64,000 nucleotides of DNA from Bacillota bacterium (GTDB taxonomy: Bacteria; Bacillota; UBA4882; UBA8346). The notes beneath the pieces were generated by a model that was not told where the DNA came from, did no database searches, and saw only the letters and a program-made list of their open reading frames with translations. Location: assembly GCA_023410535.1 (NCBI GenBank), contig JAEYPR010000021.1:62001-126000 (forward strand), given 5' to 3'. Shown here piece after piece: positions 1 to 8,299 of the stretch. Each line of letters starts with the position of its first letter. Position 1 is the first letter of the stretch. The position numbers and the translations under genes were made by a program.

Positions 1-315
1 CGTTTAACCAGTTACAGCCTTTTATTTTTGTTGAAGGCAACCGGAAAAACGGTATGGTTTTAGTGTTTTCGCCATTATATTAGATAGGGATTGAAAAAGT
101 CAAAAACGGCCGGCAGGGATGGGCATCGCTTCTCACGGGGAAGATTTTCGCTTCAATTGCTTGATAATTGCAACGAATTGGAAAAAATACCGTTTGACTA
201 TATATGAGAAGCGACAACCAAAAGCCAGACCGAGTTGGTTTTGAATACGTTCTAAACTAATGGTAATTTTTTACCGAAATAATTAATAGAACCGATGGTT
301 AAAGGAGGATGGAAC
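1..315. other. non-coding start of window, upstream of CBS-ACT gene
   Basis: No convincing reading frame or RNA gene is visible on either strand. The only clear signal is the ribosome binding site AAAGGAGG at 301-308 that serves the next gene. A TTGACT at 194-199 has no matching -10 at the right distance, so I do not call a promoter. Confidence 0.5.
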
Positions 316-957
316 ATGTTTGTCAAAGACCGCATGACCGCCAATCCGGTAACGGTAACCGAAACGACGCCGATTGTTGAAGCCGGAGAGATCTTCCGGA
401 AAAACAACTTCGCCCGGCTCCCGGTGGTGCGCGACGGGAAGCTCATTGGCATCATCACCCGGGAGGACTTGTTGAAAGTGACTCCTTCGGCGGCAACCAC
501 CCTAAGTGTTTGGGAGCTCAATTACGTTTTGTCGAAATTACAAGTGAAAGACGCCATGACTAAAAGCCCGATTACCATTCGTCCCGATGTGACGTTGGAA
601 GAAGCGGCGTTGTTGATGCGCGAGAAAGAGATCGGAGCGTTGCCGGTGGTGGAGGACGATGCCTTGATCGGGATCATCACCGAGTCCGATATTTTTGAGG
701 CGTTTTTAGATCTGATGGGTTTAAAAGAGACCGGGACCCGCCTGGCGATCGACCTGGAGAACCGGATCGGCGCCGTGGCCGACTTGACTGAGTTTTTGAA
801 ACAACAAGGGATCAGCATCATTTCGATGGCGATTTTCCACCGCACCAATCAGAGCGGCGAATTGGTTTTACGCTTGGATTCGACCAAAACCGACACCTTG
901 GTGACGGATTTGAAAGCCAAAGGATATAAAGTGCTGCACGTTGCCAAGTGGAATTAA
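316..957 (+). CDS. CBS-CBS-ACT domain protein (AcuB-like)
   Basis: A 213-residue cytosolic protein. Two CBS motifs (about residues 5-60 and 75-130; MTANPVTV and MTKSPITI mark their starts) form a likely adenosyl-nucleotide-binding Bateman module. A C-terminal ACT-like domain follows (about 140-213). This order matches the AcuB family, whose biochemical role is poorly defined; ligand sensing is known for both domain types. The ATG at 316 sits 7 nt after AAAGGAGG and is preferred over an upstream in-frame ATG at 295. It appears monocistronic, with a hairpin terminator about 120 nt downstream. The ligand and target cannot be read from the sequence. Confidence 0.85.
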   Translation: MFVKDRMTANPVTVTETTPIVEAGEIFRKNNFARLPVVRDGKLIGIITREDLLKVTPSAATTLSVWELNYVLSKLQVKDAMTKSPITIRPDVTLEEAALLMREKEIGALPVVEDDALIGIITESDIFEAFLDLMGLKETGTRLAIDLENRIGAVADLTEFLKQQGISIISMAIFHRTNQSGELVLRLDSTKTDTLVTDLKAKGYKVLHVAKWN

Positions 958-1078
958 GGACCAAATTGGGCTAAGTCTTCGACTCTGGTTGTCCTTTGAA
1001 GAGGACAAAAGAATCACAGTGTAGCTTCGCAAGGCGGTTAAACGAATAATGATTCCAGCTTTCTGTGATGAATGACAA

Positions 1079-1106
1079 AACCCGCGCTTAGCGGGTTTTT
1101 TTTTTA
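1079..1106 (+). terminator. rho-independent terminator
   Basis: Stem AACCCGC/GCGGGTT with a short loop is followed by a run of T. It ends transcription from the CBS-ACT gene, about 120 nt after its stop. Confidence 0.8.
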
Positions 1107-1251
1107 TTGCAACGGTTCGGGAACCTTCCCTAAGGCTAAGGCGCTGCCCGAACGATTAAGACATTTGAGAATAAAGAAGGGTTTTGCCATCGATTGGATG
1201 TATAATGGTAAAGTTAAAAAACGGGAGACCGGAGTCGCGTGGGAGGAGAAC

Positions 1252-2589
1252 ATGTCGAAAAGTTGTCGAATGATGATTGCCGCAATCACCATCTTTCTGT
1301 TATTGATGATCGGGACAGGCACCAAACCCCCCGATGTCAAAGCGGGGAAATTAGTACAAGAGCATTCCGGCTGGTTTAAAGCGCTGCGAAACGTATTCGC
1401 CATTGGGATATCGCCTGGGAGGGTCATCGCTGCCGCCGCGGAACTAAACCCGGCAGCGACGCCGGCGCCTGTCGTCCAGCCGGACCCCACGCCGCTAGCG
1501 GCATTGGAACCGCCCAAGGTCAAAGGGATCTATCTGACGGCTTGGATGACCGGAGACAGCCGGTTTATGGAACGAACCGCCCGTTTCATTGAACAGACGG
1601 AAATCAATTCAGTGGTCATTGATGTCAAAGACGATACCGGGACGATCAGTTATCCCAGTCAGGTGCCATTGGCGAAAGCGGTCGGCTCCAGCGAAAAAAA
1701 GTTTGACCCCCATAAAGTGTTGAAGTTCTTGAAGGACCGGGATATTTATCCCATTGCCCGGATCGTTGTTTTCAAAGATCCGTTCTTGGCGAAACGCCGG
1801 ACCGATTTGGCGGTGAAAAGCGCTCAAGGGGGTTTGTGGCATGATTTTAAAGGGTTATGTTGGGTCGATCCCTATAACAAAACTGTCTGGGATTACACGA
1901 TCGCAATTGCGAAAGAAGCGGCAGCCTACGGGTTTAAAGAGATTCAATTCGATTATGTGCGATTTACCAGTGACGGAATATTGCGCGATTGCCGTTATCC
2001 GGGGAATGACGGACGGATCAAGTCGGATGTGATCCGGGACTTTTTAAAATATGCTTATCAGCAATTAAATCCGTTGGGCGTGAAAGTTTCGGCCGATGTC
2101 TTTGGGTTGGCCTGCTCGGCCCAAGACGACTTGGGCATCGGGCAGGTGTTGGAGAAGGTGGCGTTGGGCGTGGATATCGTTTGCCCGATGGTCTATCCCT
2201 CGCATTACCGCCGGGGCGAATATAATCTGCCCGATCCGGACCGGGCGCCTTACCGGACTGTCTATCAGAGCATGATCGACGCCAGACGGAAACTAAGCAA
2301 ACTCAATCCGGAACGCAAGGTGATCATGCGACCGTGGTTGCAGGACTTTTCGTTACGGAGCCATTATGGGCGCGAGGAGTTGCTGGCGCAGATCAAAGCG
2401 GTTGAAGACGCCGGATATGAAGAGTACATTTTTTGGAATCCCGCCAATAAGTATGATGTTGGGAAATACCGGAGCGGGCCGGTTAGGAAACCTCAAGCGC
2501 AACCCAGCCCTGCTCCCACCCCAATCATTCCGGTAATCCCGGCAACCCCGGCGCCGAGTTTGGAGCCGATTCCGGAAGCCAAACCGTAA
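1252..2589 (+). CDS. secreted DUF4015 putative glycoside hydrolase (paralogue 1)
   Basis: A 445-residue protein with an N-terminal hydrophobic segment (MIAAITIFLLLMIGTG) that acts as signal peptide or anchor, then a Pro/Ala-rich linker. The DUF4015 domain follows, starting at VKGIYLTAW and including the family motifs VIDVKDDTG, QFDYVRF, CPMVYPSHY and LRPWLQDF-like RPWLQDFSL. The domain is a predicted TIM barrel related to glycosidases; no substrate is established. The C-terminus is Pro-rich. The start at ATG 1252 follows GGGAGGAG and precedes the signal peptide; earlier in-frame codons give an implausible N-terminus. A TATAAT lies at 1201-1206 but its -35 is poor. A second copy is encoded on the opposite strand at 19.4-20.6 kb. 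Confidence 0.85.
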   Translation: MSKSCRMMIAAITIFLLLMIGTGTKPPDVKAGKLVQEHSGWFKALRNVFAIGISPGRVIAAAAELNPAATPAPVVQPDPTPLAALEPPKVKGIYLTAWMTGDSRFMERTARFIEQTEINSVVIDVKDDTGTISYPSQVPLAKAVGSSEKKFDPHKVLKFLKDRDIYPIARIVVFKDPFLAKRRTDLAVKSAQGGLWHDFKGLCWVDPYNKTVWDYTIAIAKEAAAYGFKEIQFDYVRFTSDGILRDCRYPGNDGRIKSDVIRDFLKYAYQQLNPLGVKVSADVFGLACSAQDDLGIGQVLEKVALGVDIVCPMVYPSHYRRGEYNLPDPDRAPYRTVYQSMIDARRKLSKLNPERKVIMRPWLQDFSLRSHYGREELLAQIKAVEDAGYEEYIFWNPANKYDVGKYRSGPVRKPQAQPSPAPTPIIPVIPATPAPSLEPIPEAKP

Positions 2590-2660
2590 TTTTAAGCGCG
2601 AGGGCGGTTGCAGTCGCCCCCGAAGTTTCGTGAGCAAAACGTTTGGGCCGTGCCCCCGGC

Positions 2661-2912
2661 GAGGATGCGCAGTCGTTGAGCGAGGATGCGCAGTCGTTGG
2701 GCGAGGATGCGCAGTCGTTGGGCAAGAATGCGCAGTCGTTGGGCAAGGATGCGCAGTCGTTGGGCAAGGATGCACAGTCGTTGGGCAAGGATGCACAGTC
2801 GTTGGGCAAGGATGCACAGTCGTTGGGCAAGGATGCGCAGTCGTTGGGCGAGGACGCGCAGTCGTTGGGCGAGGACGCGCAGTCGTTGGGCAAGGATGCG
2901 CAGCCGTTGATG
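2661..2912. repeat. tandem array of 21-bp units (11 full plus 1 diverged)
   Basis: Units of the form RAGGATGCGCAGTCGTTGGG + C repeat every 21 nt from 2661 and diverge after 2892. Because 21 is a multiple of 3, most frames stay open; one forward frame reads GKDAQSL repeatedly. No ribosome binding site or plausible protein ends are present, so I treat it as a minisatellite in the 3' region of the DUF4015 gene, before its terminator. Confidence 0.95.
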
Positions 2913-3006
2913 CCCAAGTCGATGGAAGGAAACGGATTCTAACGCCTCCGGGGTTTGGTAAAACTGCGGAGCGCAACGCAGCCCGGAACTTCGGATGTGA
3001 AAAACG

Positions 3007-3043
3007 AAAAAGCTGCTGCCAATGACTTTGGAGCAGCTTTTTT
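3007..3043. terminator. bidirectional terminator
   Basis: AAAAAGCTGCT pairs with AGCAGCTTTTTT. There are A and T tracts on both sides, so it can serve both the forward DUF4015/array transcript and the convergent PEBP gene. Confidence 0.85.
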
Positions 3044-3054
3044 ATTCCAACGGG

Positions 3055-3660
3055 TTAATTTTGATAAATTCCGGTGAGCGTCGCCGTAGCCAGCGTATGG
3101 TTTTCCATTGCGTTGTAGAGTTCGTTTAAGTAAAAACCCGGTTGGAGATCGAGCAGGCAATCCAAAGCGTAGACTTTCAGTTCATACTGATGCGGTTTGT
3201 CGGGGGGAGTCATTCCGCCGTAACGCGCCGAATCGAGCCGATCCATTTTCTTCTTCATCAAACCGCTCGACCAGCTGGTGGCGCCTTGGATAAATCCGGC
3301 CGGGTTGACGCTGGCATTTTCGGCCAACTCCGCGACGGTCAAATTCGCCACCGTCCAATGAATCCAGGAGAAACCACAGACCGGAACGGAGTCGTGATCA
3401 AGCAGTACAATGCTGTATGACCGGGTGCCTTTGGGCGCGCCGGTTATTTTGAACGGTAAGGAATAACTGGGCATGCCGTTGTAAAACTCGGTGCCGTGTT
3501 TTCCGTATTTTTTGTCAATAACGCCATTTTGAATGCCACTGCTGGTAACAACCATCGTCTGCACCGATTTTGCCGCCACGGTTCCAAGGGAGGAAAGTTG
3601 TAAGAAAACAATGGTGAGAACGAGTATGGGGAGAAGTAGGGAACGCCAAAAAAAATTCAT
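3055..3660 (-). CDS. secreted PEBP/Raf-kinase-inhibitor-like protein (YbhB/YbcL family)
   Basis: A 201-residue protein with a signal peptide (hydrophobic residues 8-30, cleavage likely near VAAKS). It then carries PEBP-family motifs: LLDHDSVPVCGFSWIHW (ligand-pocket Asp and His) and RYGGMTPPDKPHQYEL, the counterpart of GYGGPxPPxGxHRY. Bacterial PEBPs bind small anionic or lipid ligands, and the physiological role is generally unknown. The start ATG at 3660 follows CTGGAGGTTAAAGAA. It is divergent from the HxlR regulator about 190 bp away, which could regulate it. Confidence 0.9.
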   Translation of the reverse strand: MNFFWRSLLLPILVLTIVFLQLSSLGTVAAKSVQTMVVTSSGIQNGVIDKKYGKHGTEFYNGMPSYSLPFKITGAPKGTRSYSIVLLDHDSVPVCGFSWIHWTVANLTVAELAENASVNPAGFIQGATSWSSGLMKKKMDRLDSARYGGMTPPDKPHQYELKVYALDCLLDLQPGFYLNELYNAMENHTLATATLTGIYQN

Positions 3661-3846
3661 TTCTTTAACCTCCAGTTGATTTGTTCGAATAGACGGTGAG
3701 GCCTCAGCGATCGTAAGGTCATTATATTTTGCGGCGTAACCAAAGTAAATTACCCACTTTTTTGTAAGTGCTTGTTTTCAAAACGGCGAAACGTTAAACT
3801 TTACCTTAAGGGAAAACGAGGGTTCGATAGAGCAGAGGTGAGCCGA

Positions 3847-4197
3847 ATGTACTTACGGAACAAATTTACTTGCCCGGTCGAGATCATTTTAGACATGATC
3901 CGGGGGAAATGGAAACCGATTATCATCTGGCGACTACGTTTTGGCCCGAAACAATTATCCAAATTGCAACGGGATATCGTCGGAATCAATCAAAAAATGC
4001 TGATCCAGCATATCAAAGAGCTGCAGGATTATGGCATCGTCGCTAAAAAAGTTTACGACGGGTATCCGCTCAAGGTGGAATATTATCTGACCGAGATGGG
4101 AGTACGAATTGTCCAGGGGCTGGAGATCTTCCAGCAGATCGGCCATGACTATATTGCACAGGTCGGGCCGGAAAAGTTCGAAATGAAAAAGGTCTGA
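3847..4197 (+). CDS. HxlR-family winged-helix transcriptional regulator
   Basis: A 116-residue DNA-binding protein of typical HxlR length. It begins YLRNKFTCPVEIILDMIRGKWKP, containing the conserved Cys and the GKW motif ahead of the winged helix. A longer frame exists upstream, but the ATG at 3847 has GAGGTG at 3835-3840 and matches the family N-terminus. HxlR proteins are often redox or aldehyde sensing through the N-terminal Cys (family knowledge). The divergent PEBP gene is the likeliest target, by position only. Confidence 0.88.
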   Translation: MYLRNKFTCPVEIILDMIRGKWKPIIIWRLRFGPKQLSKLQRDIVGINQKMLIQHIKELQDYGIVAKKVYDGYPLKVEYYLTEMGVRIVQGLEIFQQIGHDYIAQVGPEKFEMKKV

Positions 4198-4257
4198 ACC
4201 GTCGGCAACCGGTCATTTGCCATCCCGGGATTTTGTGTAAATAAATCCGAAAAATAT

Positions 4258-4286
4258 TTGCTTTACTTAACTTCTTTTGTTATAAT
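4258..4286 (+). promoter_or_regulatory. sigma-A promoter of rplM-rpsI
   Basis: TTGCTT, 17-nt spacer, then TATAAT. It lies 90 nt upstream of rplM. Confidence 0.85.
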
Positions 4287-4289
4287 ATT

Positions 4290-4376
4290 AAAGTCCGTAA
4301 AAGTACGGCCCTTTTTCTCTGAACAGACCCGGTCTGATTGGGGAATTAGCAGCAATGTGCGGGGGAGAGATTAATC
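4290..4376 (+). promoter_or_regulatory. rplM 5' leader, possible L13-type autoregulatory RNA
   Basis: The transcript leader of about 85 nt contains the hairpin CCGTA-AAAG-TACGG (4295-4308) followed by CCCTTTTTCTC, which could act as a weak attenuator. Bacillota commonly have an L13 leader at this position. I cannot confirm the conserved structure by eye. Confidence 0.35.
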
Positions 4377-4811
4377 ATGAAGACTTACTTGGCAAAGGCC
4401 GAGGAGCTTCAGCAGAAATGGTATGTCGTGGATGCTGAAGGCAAAACCCTAGGCCGCCTGGCTACCCAAGTAGCCACTATCTTGCGGGGTAAACACAAAC
4501 CGATCTACACGCCGAGTGTGGACTGTGGCGACCACGTAATTATCATCAACGCCGAAAAGGTTGTTTTAACCGGTAATAAGGCGGAGGACAAGATCCATTA
4601 TACCCATTCACAGTATCCCGGTGGTTTAAAAGCAACCAAATACGGTGACTTATTAAAGAAAAAACCGGAATACGCGTTGACCAAAACCATCTGGGGAATG
4701 CTTCCTCACAATCGCTTAGGCCGGCAAATGCTAAAAAAATTACGAGTATACCGGGGATCCGAACATCCGCATCAAGCGCAACAACCGGAAACACTCGAAA
4801 TTAAGGCCTAA
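4377..4811 (+). CDS. rplM: 50S ribosomal protein L13
   Basis: A 144-residue large-subunit protein of normal length. Typical L13 segments are present: KWYVVDAEGKTLGRLAT near the start, the central DHVIIINAEKVVLTGNK, and MLPHNRLGRQMLKKLRVY near the C-terminus. The ribosome binding site GGGGGAGAG lies before ATG 4377. It is the first gene of a two-gene operon with rpsI, 19 bp downstream, as in most Bacillota. It is driven by the strong promoter at 4258-4286. Confidence 0.98.
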   Translation: MKTYLAKAEELQQKWYVVDAEGKTLGRLATQVATILRGKHKPIYTPSVDCGDHVIIINAEKVVLTGNKAEDKIHYTHSQYPGGLKATKYGDLLKKKPEYALTKTIWGMLPHNRLGRQMLKKLRVYRGSEHPHQAQQPETLEIKA

Positions 4812-4830
4812 GAAAGGAGGATGAACATCG

Positions 4831-5241
4831 ATGCCACGTGCTAAAAAATCAAACAAAAACGTTTATTACGGTACAGGTCGGAGAAAATGTTCGGTTGCCA
4901 GAGTTCGTTTGGTAGCCGGGCAAGGAAATATTATTGTGAACGGTAAGCCGGTCAGCGAGTATTTCGGCCGGAAAATGCTCGAACTGGTTGTGAAACAACC
5001 GTTGGAGATCACCGGCAATGACGCCAAATACGATGTGCTCGTAACCGTCCACGGCGGTGGAGTCAGCGGCCAGGCCGGTGCGGTTCGTCACGGAATTTCC
5101 CGGGCGCTTTTGAAAGTGGAAGACGAATTCCGTTCCCCGTTAAAGAAAGCCGGTTTCTTAACCCGCGATCCGCGGATGAAGGAACGTCGTAAATACGGCT
5201 TGAAGAAAGCCCGTAAAGCTCCGCAATTCTCAAAACGTTAA
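4831..5241 (+). CDS. rpsI: 30S ribosomal protein S9
   Basis: A 136-residue small-subunit protein. YGTGRRKCSVARVRL near the N-terminus and the basic C-terminal tail KKARKAPQFSKR, which reaches the ribosomal P site, are diagnostic. A strong AAAGGAGG precedes ATG 4831. It is cotranscribed with rplM and ended by the hairpin just downstream. Confidence 0.98.
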   Translation: MPRAKKSNKNVYYGTGRRKCSVARVRLVAGQGNIIVNGKPVSEYFGRKMLELVVKQPLEITGNDAKYDVLVTVHGGGVSGQAGAVRHGISRALLKVEDEFRSPLKKAGFLTRDPRMKERRKYGLKKARKAPQFSKR

Positions 5242-5248
5242 TCTTTCG

Positions 5249-5274
5249 AACACGACCGTTACGGTCGTGTTTTT
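5249..5274 (+). terminator. rho-independent terminator of rplM-rpsI
   Basis: Perfect 10-bp stem AACACGACCG/CGGTCGTGTT with loop TTA, then T residues. Confidence 0.9.
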
Positions 5275-5373
5275 GCTATGTCCGATCAAGGAATAGAATG
5301 TTTTTGTCCGGAAATTCCCGGGCTACGGTCGATCAAAGCAAAATTTGCTGCGAATTGGAATCGGGGAGGTACC

Positions 5374-6039
5374 ATGAAACAGGCGTTGATTGTCGGCGGA
5401 GGGCCGGTGGACCAGGCGCAGTTGGCGACCGAGTTGGCGGCGGGTCCGGCGTTGGTCATCGCGGCGGACGCCGGCGGCCATTATTTTTTAACGGAGCAAC
5501 CGTTGCCGTTGCGAATGCCGGACTTTTTACTGGGTGACTTTGACTCGTTGGAACCCGCCGAACGGCGGCGTCTAATCGACTTGGGAGTGGCGCTGCGGCG
5601 GTTTCCGGCCCAAAAAGACGAAACCGATCTGGAATTGGCGTTGGACCTGGCGATCGCCGAGGGCGCAAGTGAGATACGCATCTTGGGCGCTTTGGGGGGA
5701 CGAATCGATCACTCCTTAGGGAATATCGGGCTTTTGCTCAATGCGGCGGAACGGGGGACGCAGGCGCGGCTGCTCGATCCCTGTCATGAAATCTGGTTAA
5801 CGACCGATCGCGCCGATTTAACGGCCCGTCCGGGCTGGGCGGTATCGTTAGTGCCGCTTGGTTTGCGGGTGCGCGGAGTACGTACCACGGGTTTGGTTTA
5901 CCCGCTCCGCGGCGAGGAACTGTCAATCACCAAACCGCGCGGGATTCATAACGAATTCGCCGCGGCAACGGCGACGGCGACGGTTGAATTGGATGAGGGA
6001 ATCCTGCTTATAATATATTTCTTGGCAGCATTTCGCTAA
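5374..6039 (+). CDS. thiN: thiamine pyrophosphokinase
   Basis: A 221-residue enzyme that transfers pyrophosphate from ATP to thiamine to make thiamine diphosphate. The TPK catalytic domain shows GDFDS (54-58), QKDETDLELAL (80-90; the D-x-T-D metal/nucleotide site) and GALGGRIDHSLGN (105-117). The ATG at 5374 follows GGGGAGG and starts at the usual family N-terminus (KQALIVGGG); an in-frame ATG at 5278 lies inside the preceding terminator region and is rejected. No TPP riboswitch is evident upstream. Confidence 0.92.
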   Translation: MKQALIVGGGPVDQAQLATELAAGPALVIAADAGGHYFLTEQPLPLRMPDFLLGDFDSLEPAERRRLIDLGVALRRFPAQKDETDLELALDLAIAEGASEIRILGALGGRIDHSLGNIGLLLNAAERGTQARLLDPCHEIWLTTDRADLTARPGWAVSLVPLGLRVRGVRTTGLVYPLRGEELSITKPRGIHNEFAAATATATVELDEGILLIIYFLAAFR

Positions 6040-6073
6040 CCGATTCCCGTTAAGTTGGGACAGGGGATCCCAT

Positions 6074-6103
6074 TTGACTGAAATTACCCAAACTGTATAT
6101 AAT
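6074..6103 (+). promoter_or_regulatory. sigma-A promoter of the toxin-antitoxin operon
   Basis: TTGACT, 18-nt spacer, TATAAT, about 155 nt upstream of the antitoxin start. Confidence 0.7.
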
Positions 6104-6257
6104 ATATCTAACAACGCCTGCCGATCAGCGCGTTCGATTACGACCCAAGCAAAATGGGCCGGGCGAAAAAGGCCCCGAATATTTTGCGGGACATAACCTC
6201 GGGCGCAATTGGCGTAAATTGAAGTATCAGGCATTAAAGAATCTTGGAGGTGCATTG

Positions 6258-6533
6258 ATGGCTCAAGCGAAACGAATCGCGGTAAGCATGCCCGAAAATC
6301 TCCTCCAAGAGGTTGATGGGATCGTCCGCCGGGAAACAGGGAATCGCAGCGCCTTCGTCCGGGAGGCGGTATTGCTCCTCGTCGAGGAACGCCGTCGCCG
6401 GGAACGGTTGGAGGTAATGCGAGTCGGATATCAACAGATGGGCAGGATCAATCGCTCATTCGCCGAAGACGGAATGGAGACAGCATCCCAGGAACTTGAC
6501 GAATATGAAAATTATCTTGTCAAAAGGGATTAA
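6258..6533 (+). CDS. ribbon-helix-helix antitoxin (EndoAI/MazE type)
   Basis: A 91-residue protein. The N-terminal segment KRIAVSMPENLLQEVDGIVRRE...RSAFVREAV is a ribbon-helix-helix DNA-binding fold. The C-terminal part (ASQELDEYENYLVKRD) is the acidic tail that neutralises the toxin in the Bacillus NdoAI family. CTTGGAGGTG precedes ATG 6258. The toxin gene begins 5 bp after the stop, so the pair is one operon, likely autorepressed by the antitoxin. Confidence 0.88.
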   Translation: MAQAKRIAVSMPENLLQEVDGIVRRETGNRSAFVREAVLLLVEERRRRERLEVMRVGYQQMGRINRSFAEDGMETASQELDEYENYLVKRD

Positions 6534-6538
6534 CATTG

Positions 6539-6889
6539 ATGATTCGTCGCGGTGAAATTTATTATGCCAATCTAAATCCGGTACTTGGCTCGGAACAAGG
6601 CGGTCTTAGACCGGTGTTGATCATCCAGAATGATGTTGGCAACACTTACAGCCCGACTACGATCATCGCAGCGATTACCTCCAAGATTAAACGCGCCAAA
6701 TTACCAACTCATATCGAAATCAGTGCTGAAAGATATCATTTGGAGAAAGACTCGGTCATCCTCTTGGAACAGTTGCGCACCATCGATAAGCAACGTTTGA
6801 AGGAACGGGTCACCCATTTGGATGAGGAAGTCATGACCAAGGTAAACACAGCATTGGAGATCAGTCTCGGTTTACGAATGATTCATTAA
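6539..6889 (+). CDS. ndoA: MazF/EndoA-family endoribonuclease toxin
   Basis: A 116-residue protein, the same length as Bacillus EndoA. RRGEIYYANLNPVLGSEQGG and RPVLIIQND carry the conserved substrate-binding Arg; TSKIKRAKLPTHIE and VILLEQLRTIDKQRL follow the family pattern. EndoA cleaves single-stranded mRNA at UACAU-type sites (family knowledge; specificity here untested). ATG 6539 is preferred to the TTG one codon before. In Bacillus the pair often follows alr; here it follows thiN. Confidence 0.93.
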   Translation: MIRRGEIYYANLNPVLGSEQGGLRPVLIIQNDVGNTYSPTTIIAAITSKIKRAKLPTHIEISAERYHLEKDSVILLEQLRTIDKQRLKERVTHLDEEVMTKVNTALEISLGLRMIH

Positions 6890-6913
6890 TTTTGATGCTT
6901 ATTGTTTTCACAT

Positions 6914-6946
6914 AAACCAGCTGCAGGCTGGTTTATTGTTATTTTT
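6914..6946 (+). terminator. terminator of toxin-antitoxin operon
   Basis: AAACCAGC/GCTGGTTT stem with 5-nt loop and a T-rich tail. Confidence 0.75.
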
Positions 6947-7152
6947 ACCCGGTTTTGATTCCCGGTCCGGCAAGCCGAATGGGCGATGGTAACGCGATTA
7001 CCAAATCTTGACCTGCTTCGGCAATCATGTTAAGCTATTGAGAGGATTTCATATTGCCGAAATGATTCGAACGGGATTCGTACTCAAAAAAACAACGGCA
7101 AAATTGGGGCGTTTTGGACAAAATAGCGCTATATACTATGAAGGACAATACA

Positions 7153-7602
7153 ATGTGGCTGATTGCATCGGAACAAGCAATGTTGGATTTTGGCGAAGAT
7201 CTAGGGAAACTGTTGCGGCCTGGCGATCTTCTTTTTTTATCGGGCGAACTTGGCGCCGGCAAAACTACCTTGACCAAAGGGATCGCGAAAGGACTGGAGA
7301 TTGAGACGGAGATCACCAGTCCCACCTTTCAATTGCGCAAGACTTATGAAGGACGTTTTATCCTTAACCATCTTGACCTATACCGGCTGGAGCGCCCGGC
7401 GGAACTGGCGATTTTTGAACCCGAGGTTATGGTGGAAGAAGGGGTCACGGTGGTCGAGTGGGGCGACCTTTTAAAATCTTATTTTCCTGATTATTTGGAG
7501 ATCGCTATCGGATACGGGACAGTGGAGGGTTCGCGGCAATTGGTGATTGAACCGCACGGCGCCCGGTTTGATGAACGGTTAAAGGGGTTATGCAATGCTT
7601 AG
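7153..7602 (+). CDS. tsaE: tRNA t6A biosynthesis ATPase TsaE
   Basis: A 149-residue P-loop ATPase required for N6-threonylcarbamoyladenosine at tRNA position 37, acting with TsaB and TsaD. The Walker A motif is GELGAGKTTL (31-40); SPTFQL and HLDLYRL are family hallmarks. AAGGA is 7 nt before ATG 7153, which gives the usual length; earlier TTG/ATG codons lack a binding site. It overlaps tsaB by 8 nt, forming the common tsaE-tsaB-rimI operon. Confidence 0.95.
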   Translation: MWLIASEQAMLDFGEDLGKLLRPGDLLFLSGELGAGKTTLTKGIAKGLEIETEITSPTFQLRKTYEGRFILNHLDLYRLERPAELAIFEPEVMVEEGVTVVEWGDLLKSYFPDYLEIAIGYGTVEGSRQLVIEPHGARFDERLKGLCNA

Positions 7603-8299
7603 CTTAGGGATGGATACCGCCACTGCTTGGGGGAGTATGGCGCTCTTGGAAGATGAAGAGATCATCTTGGAAGTCTCCTTAAAAGCAATCAAAGGTGGCG
7701 GTGAGTATCTCTTATCGGTTTTAGAAATGATGACCGCAAAAACCGGTCACAAACTGGACGAACTTCAGTTAATCGCTGTCGGAACCGGACCGGGTTCCTA
7801 TACCGGGATCCGGGTCGGTTTGGCGGCGGCGAAGGGTTTGGCGGTAGCGTTGGGAATTCAAGTGGTGCCTCTCAGTACTTTGCGGATTATCGCTGAAAAC
7901 GGGCGTTACGCCGCCGATTGGGTCGCGCCGATGATTGACGCCAGGCGGGGCGAGATTTATACGGCCTTATATCAAAGCACCTCCGAGGGACTGTTGCCGG
8001 TGATCCAGCCGGAAGCGATCGCGGCGGCGGCATTCCGGGAAAAGTTGGCAACTTTGCCCGATGGTTTACTTTGCGGCGACGGCAGTAAAAACTACCCCGA
8101 GGTTTGGAACGGCGCATCGCAGCTGCGGATCGGGCCAAAGTCTTGGGACCGTCCGATGGCGGGGTTAGCCGGTTTGCTGGGACAAAGCGACTGGCGGAAC
8201 GGTTTGGCGCAAAACCCCGAGTTTTTACTCCCCAGTTATTTGCGGCGGGTTGAAGCGGAGGTTCGTTTGGAGGAAAAGTCTCATGGCAATGACAATTGA
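7595..8299 (+). CDS. tsaB: tRNA t6A biosynthesis protein TsaB
   Basis: A 234-residue paralogue of TsaD that scaffolds the TsaD-TsaB-TsaE complex. The N-terminus GMDTATAWGSMALL and VGTGPGSYTGIRVGLAAAKGLA are the conserved ASKHA-fold motifs; IDARRGEIYTALY is also typical. It overlaps tsaE upstream and rimI downstream (17 nt), indicating translational coupling. Confidence 0.95.
   Translation: MLSLGMDTATAWGSMALLEDEEIILEVSLKAIKGGGEYLLSVLEMMTAKTGHKLDELQLIAVGTGPGSYTGIRVGLAAAKGLAVALGIQVVPLSTLRIIAENGRYAADWVAPMIDARRGEIYTALYQSTSEGLLPVIQPEAIAAAAFREKLATLPDGLLCGDGSKNYPEVWNGASQLRIGPKSWDRPMAGLAGLLGQSDWRNGLAQNPEFLLPSYLRRVEAEVRLEEKSHGNDN

Noticed and set aside
2525..3025. Several open frames on both strands across the 21-nt array
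   Set aside because: Openness is a by-product of a unit length divisible by three; none has a ribosome binding site or non-repeat domain.
5278..5373. N-terminal extension of thiamine pyrophosphokinase
   Set aside because: It begins inside the rpsI terminator region and lacks a binding site; ATG 5374 is well placed.
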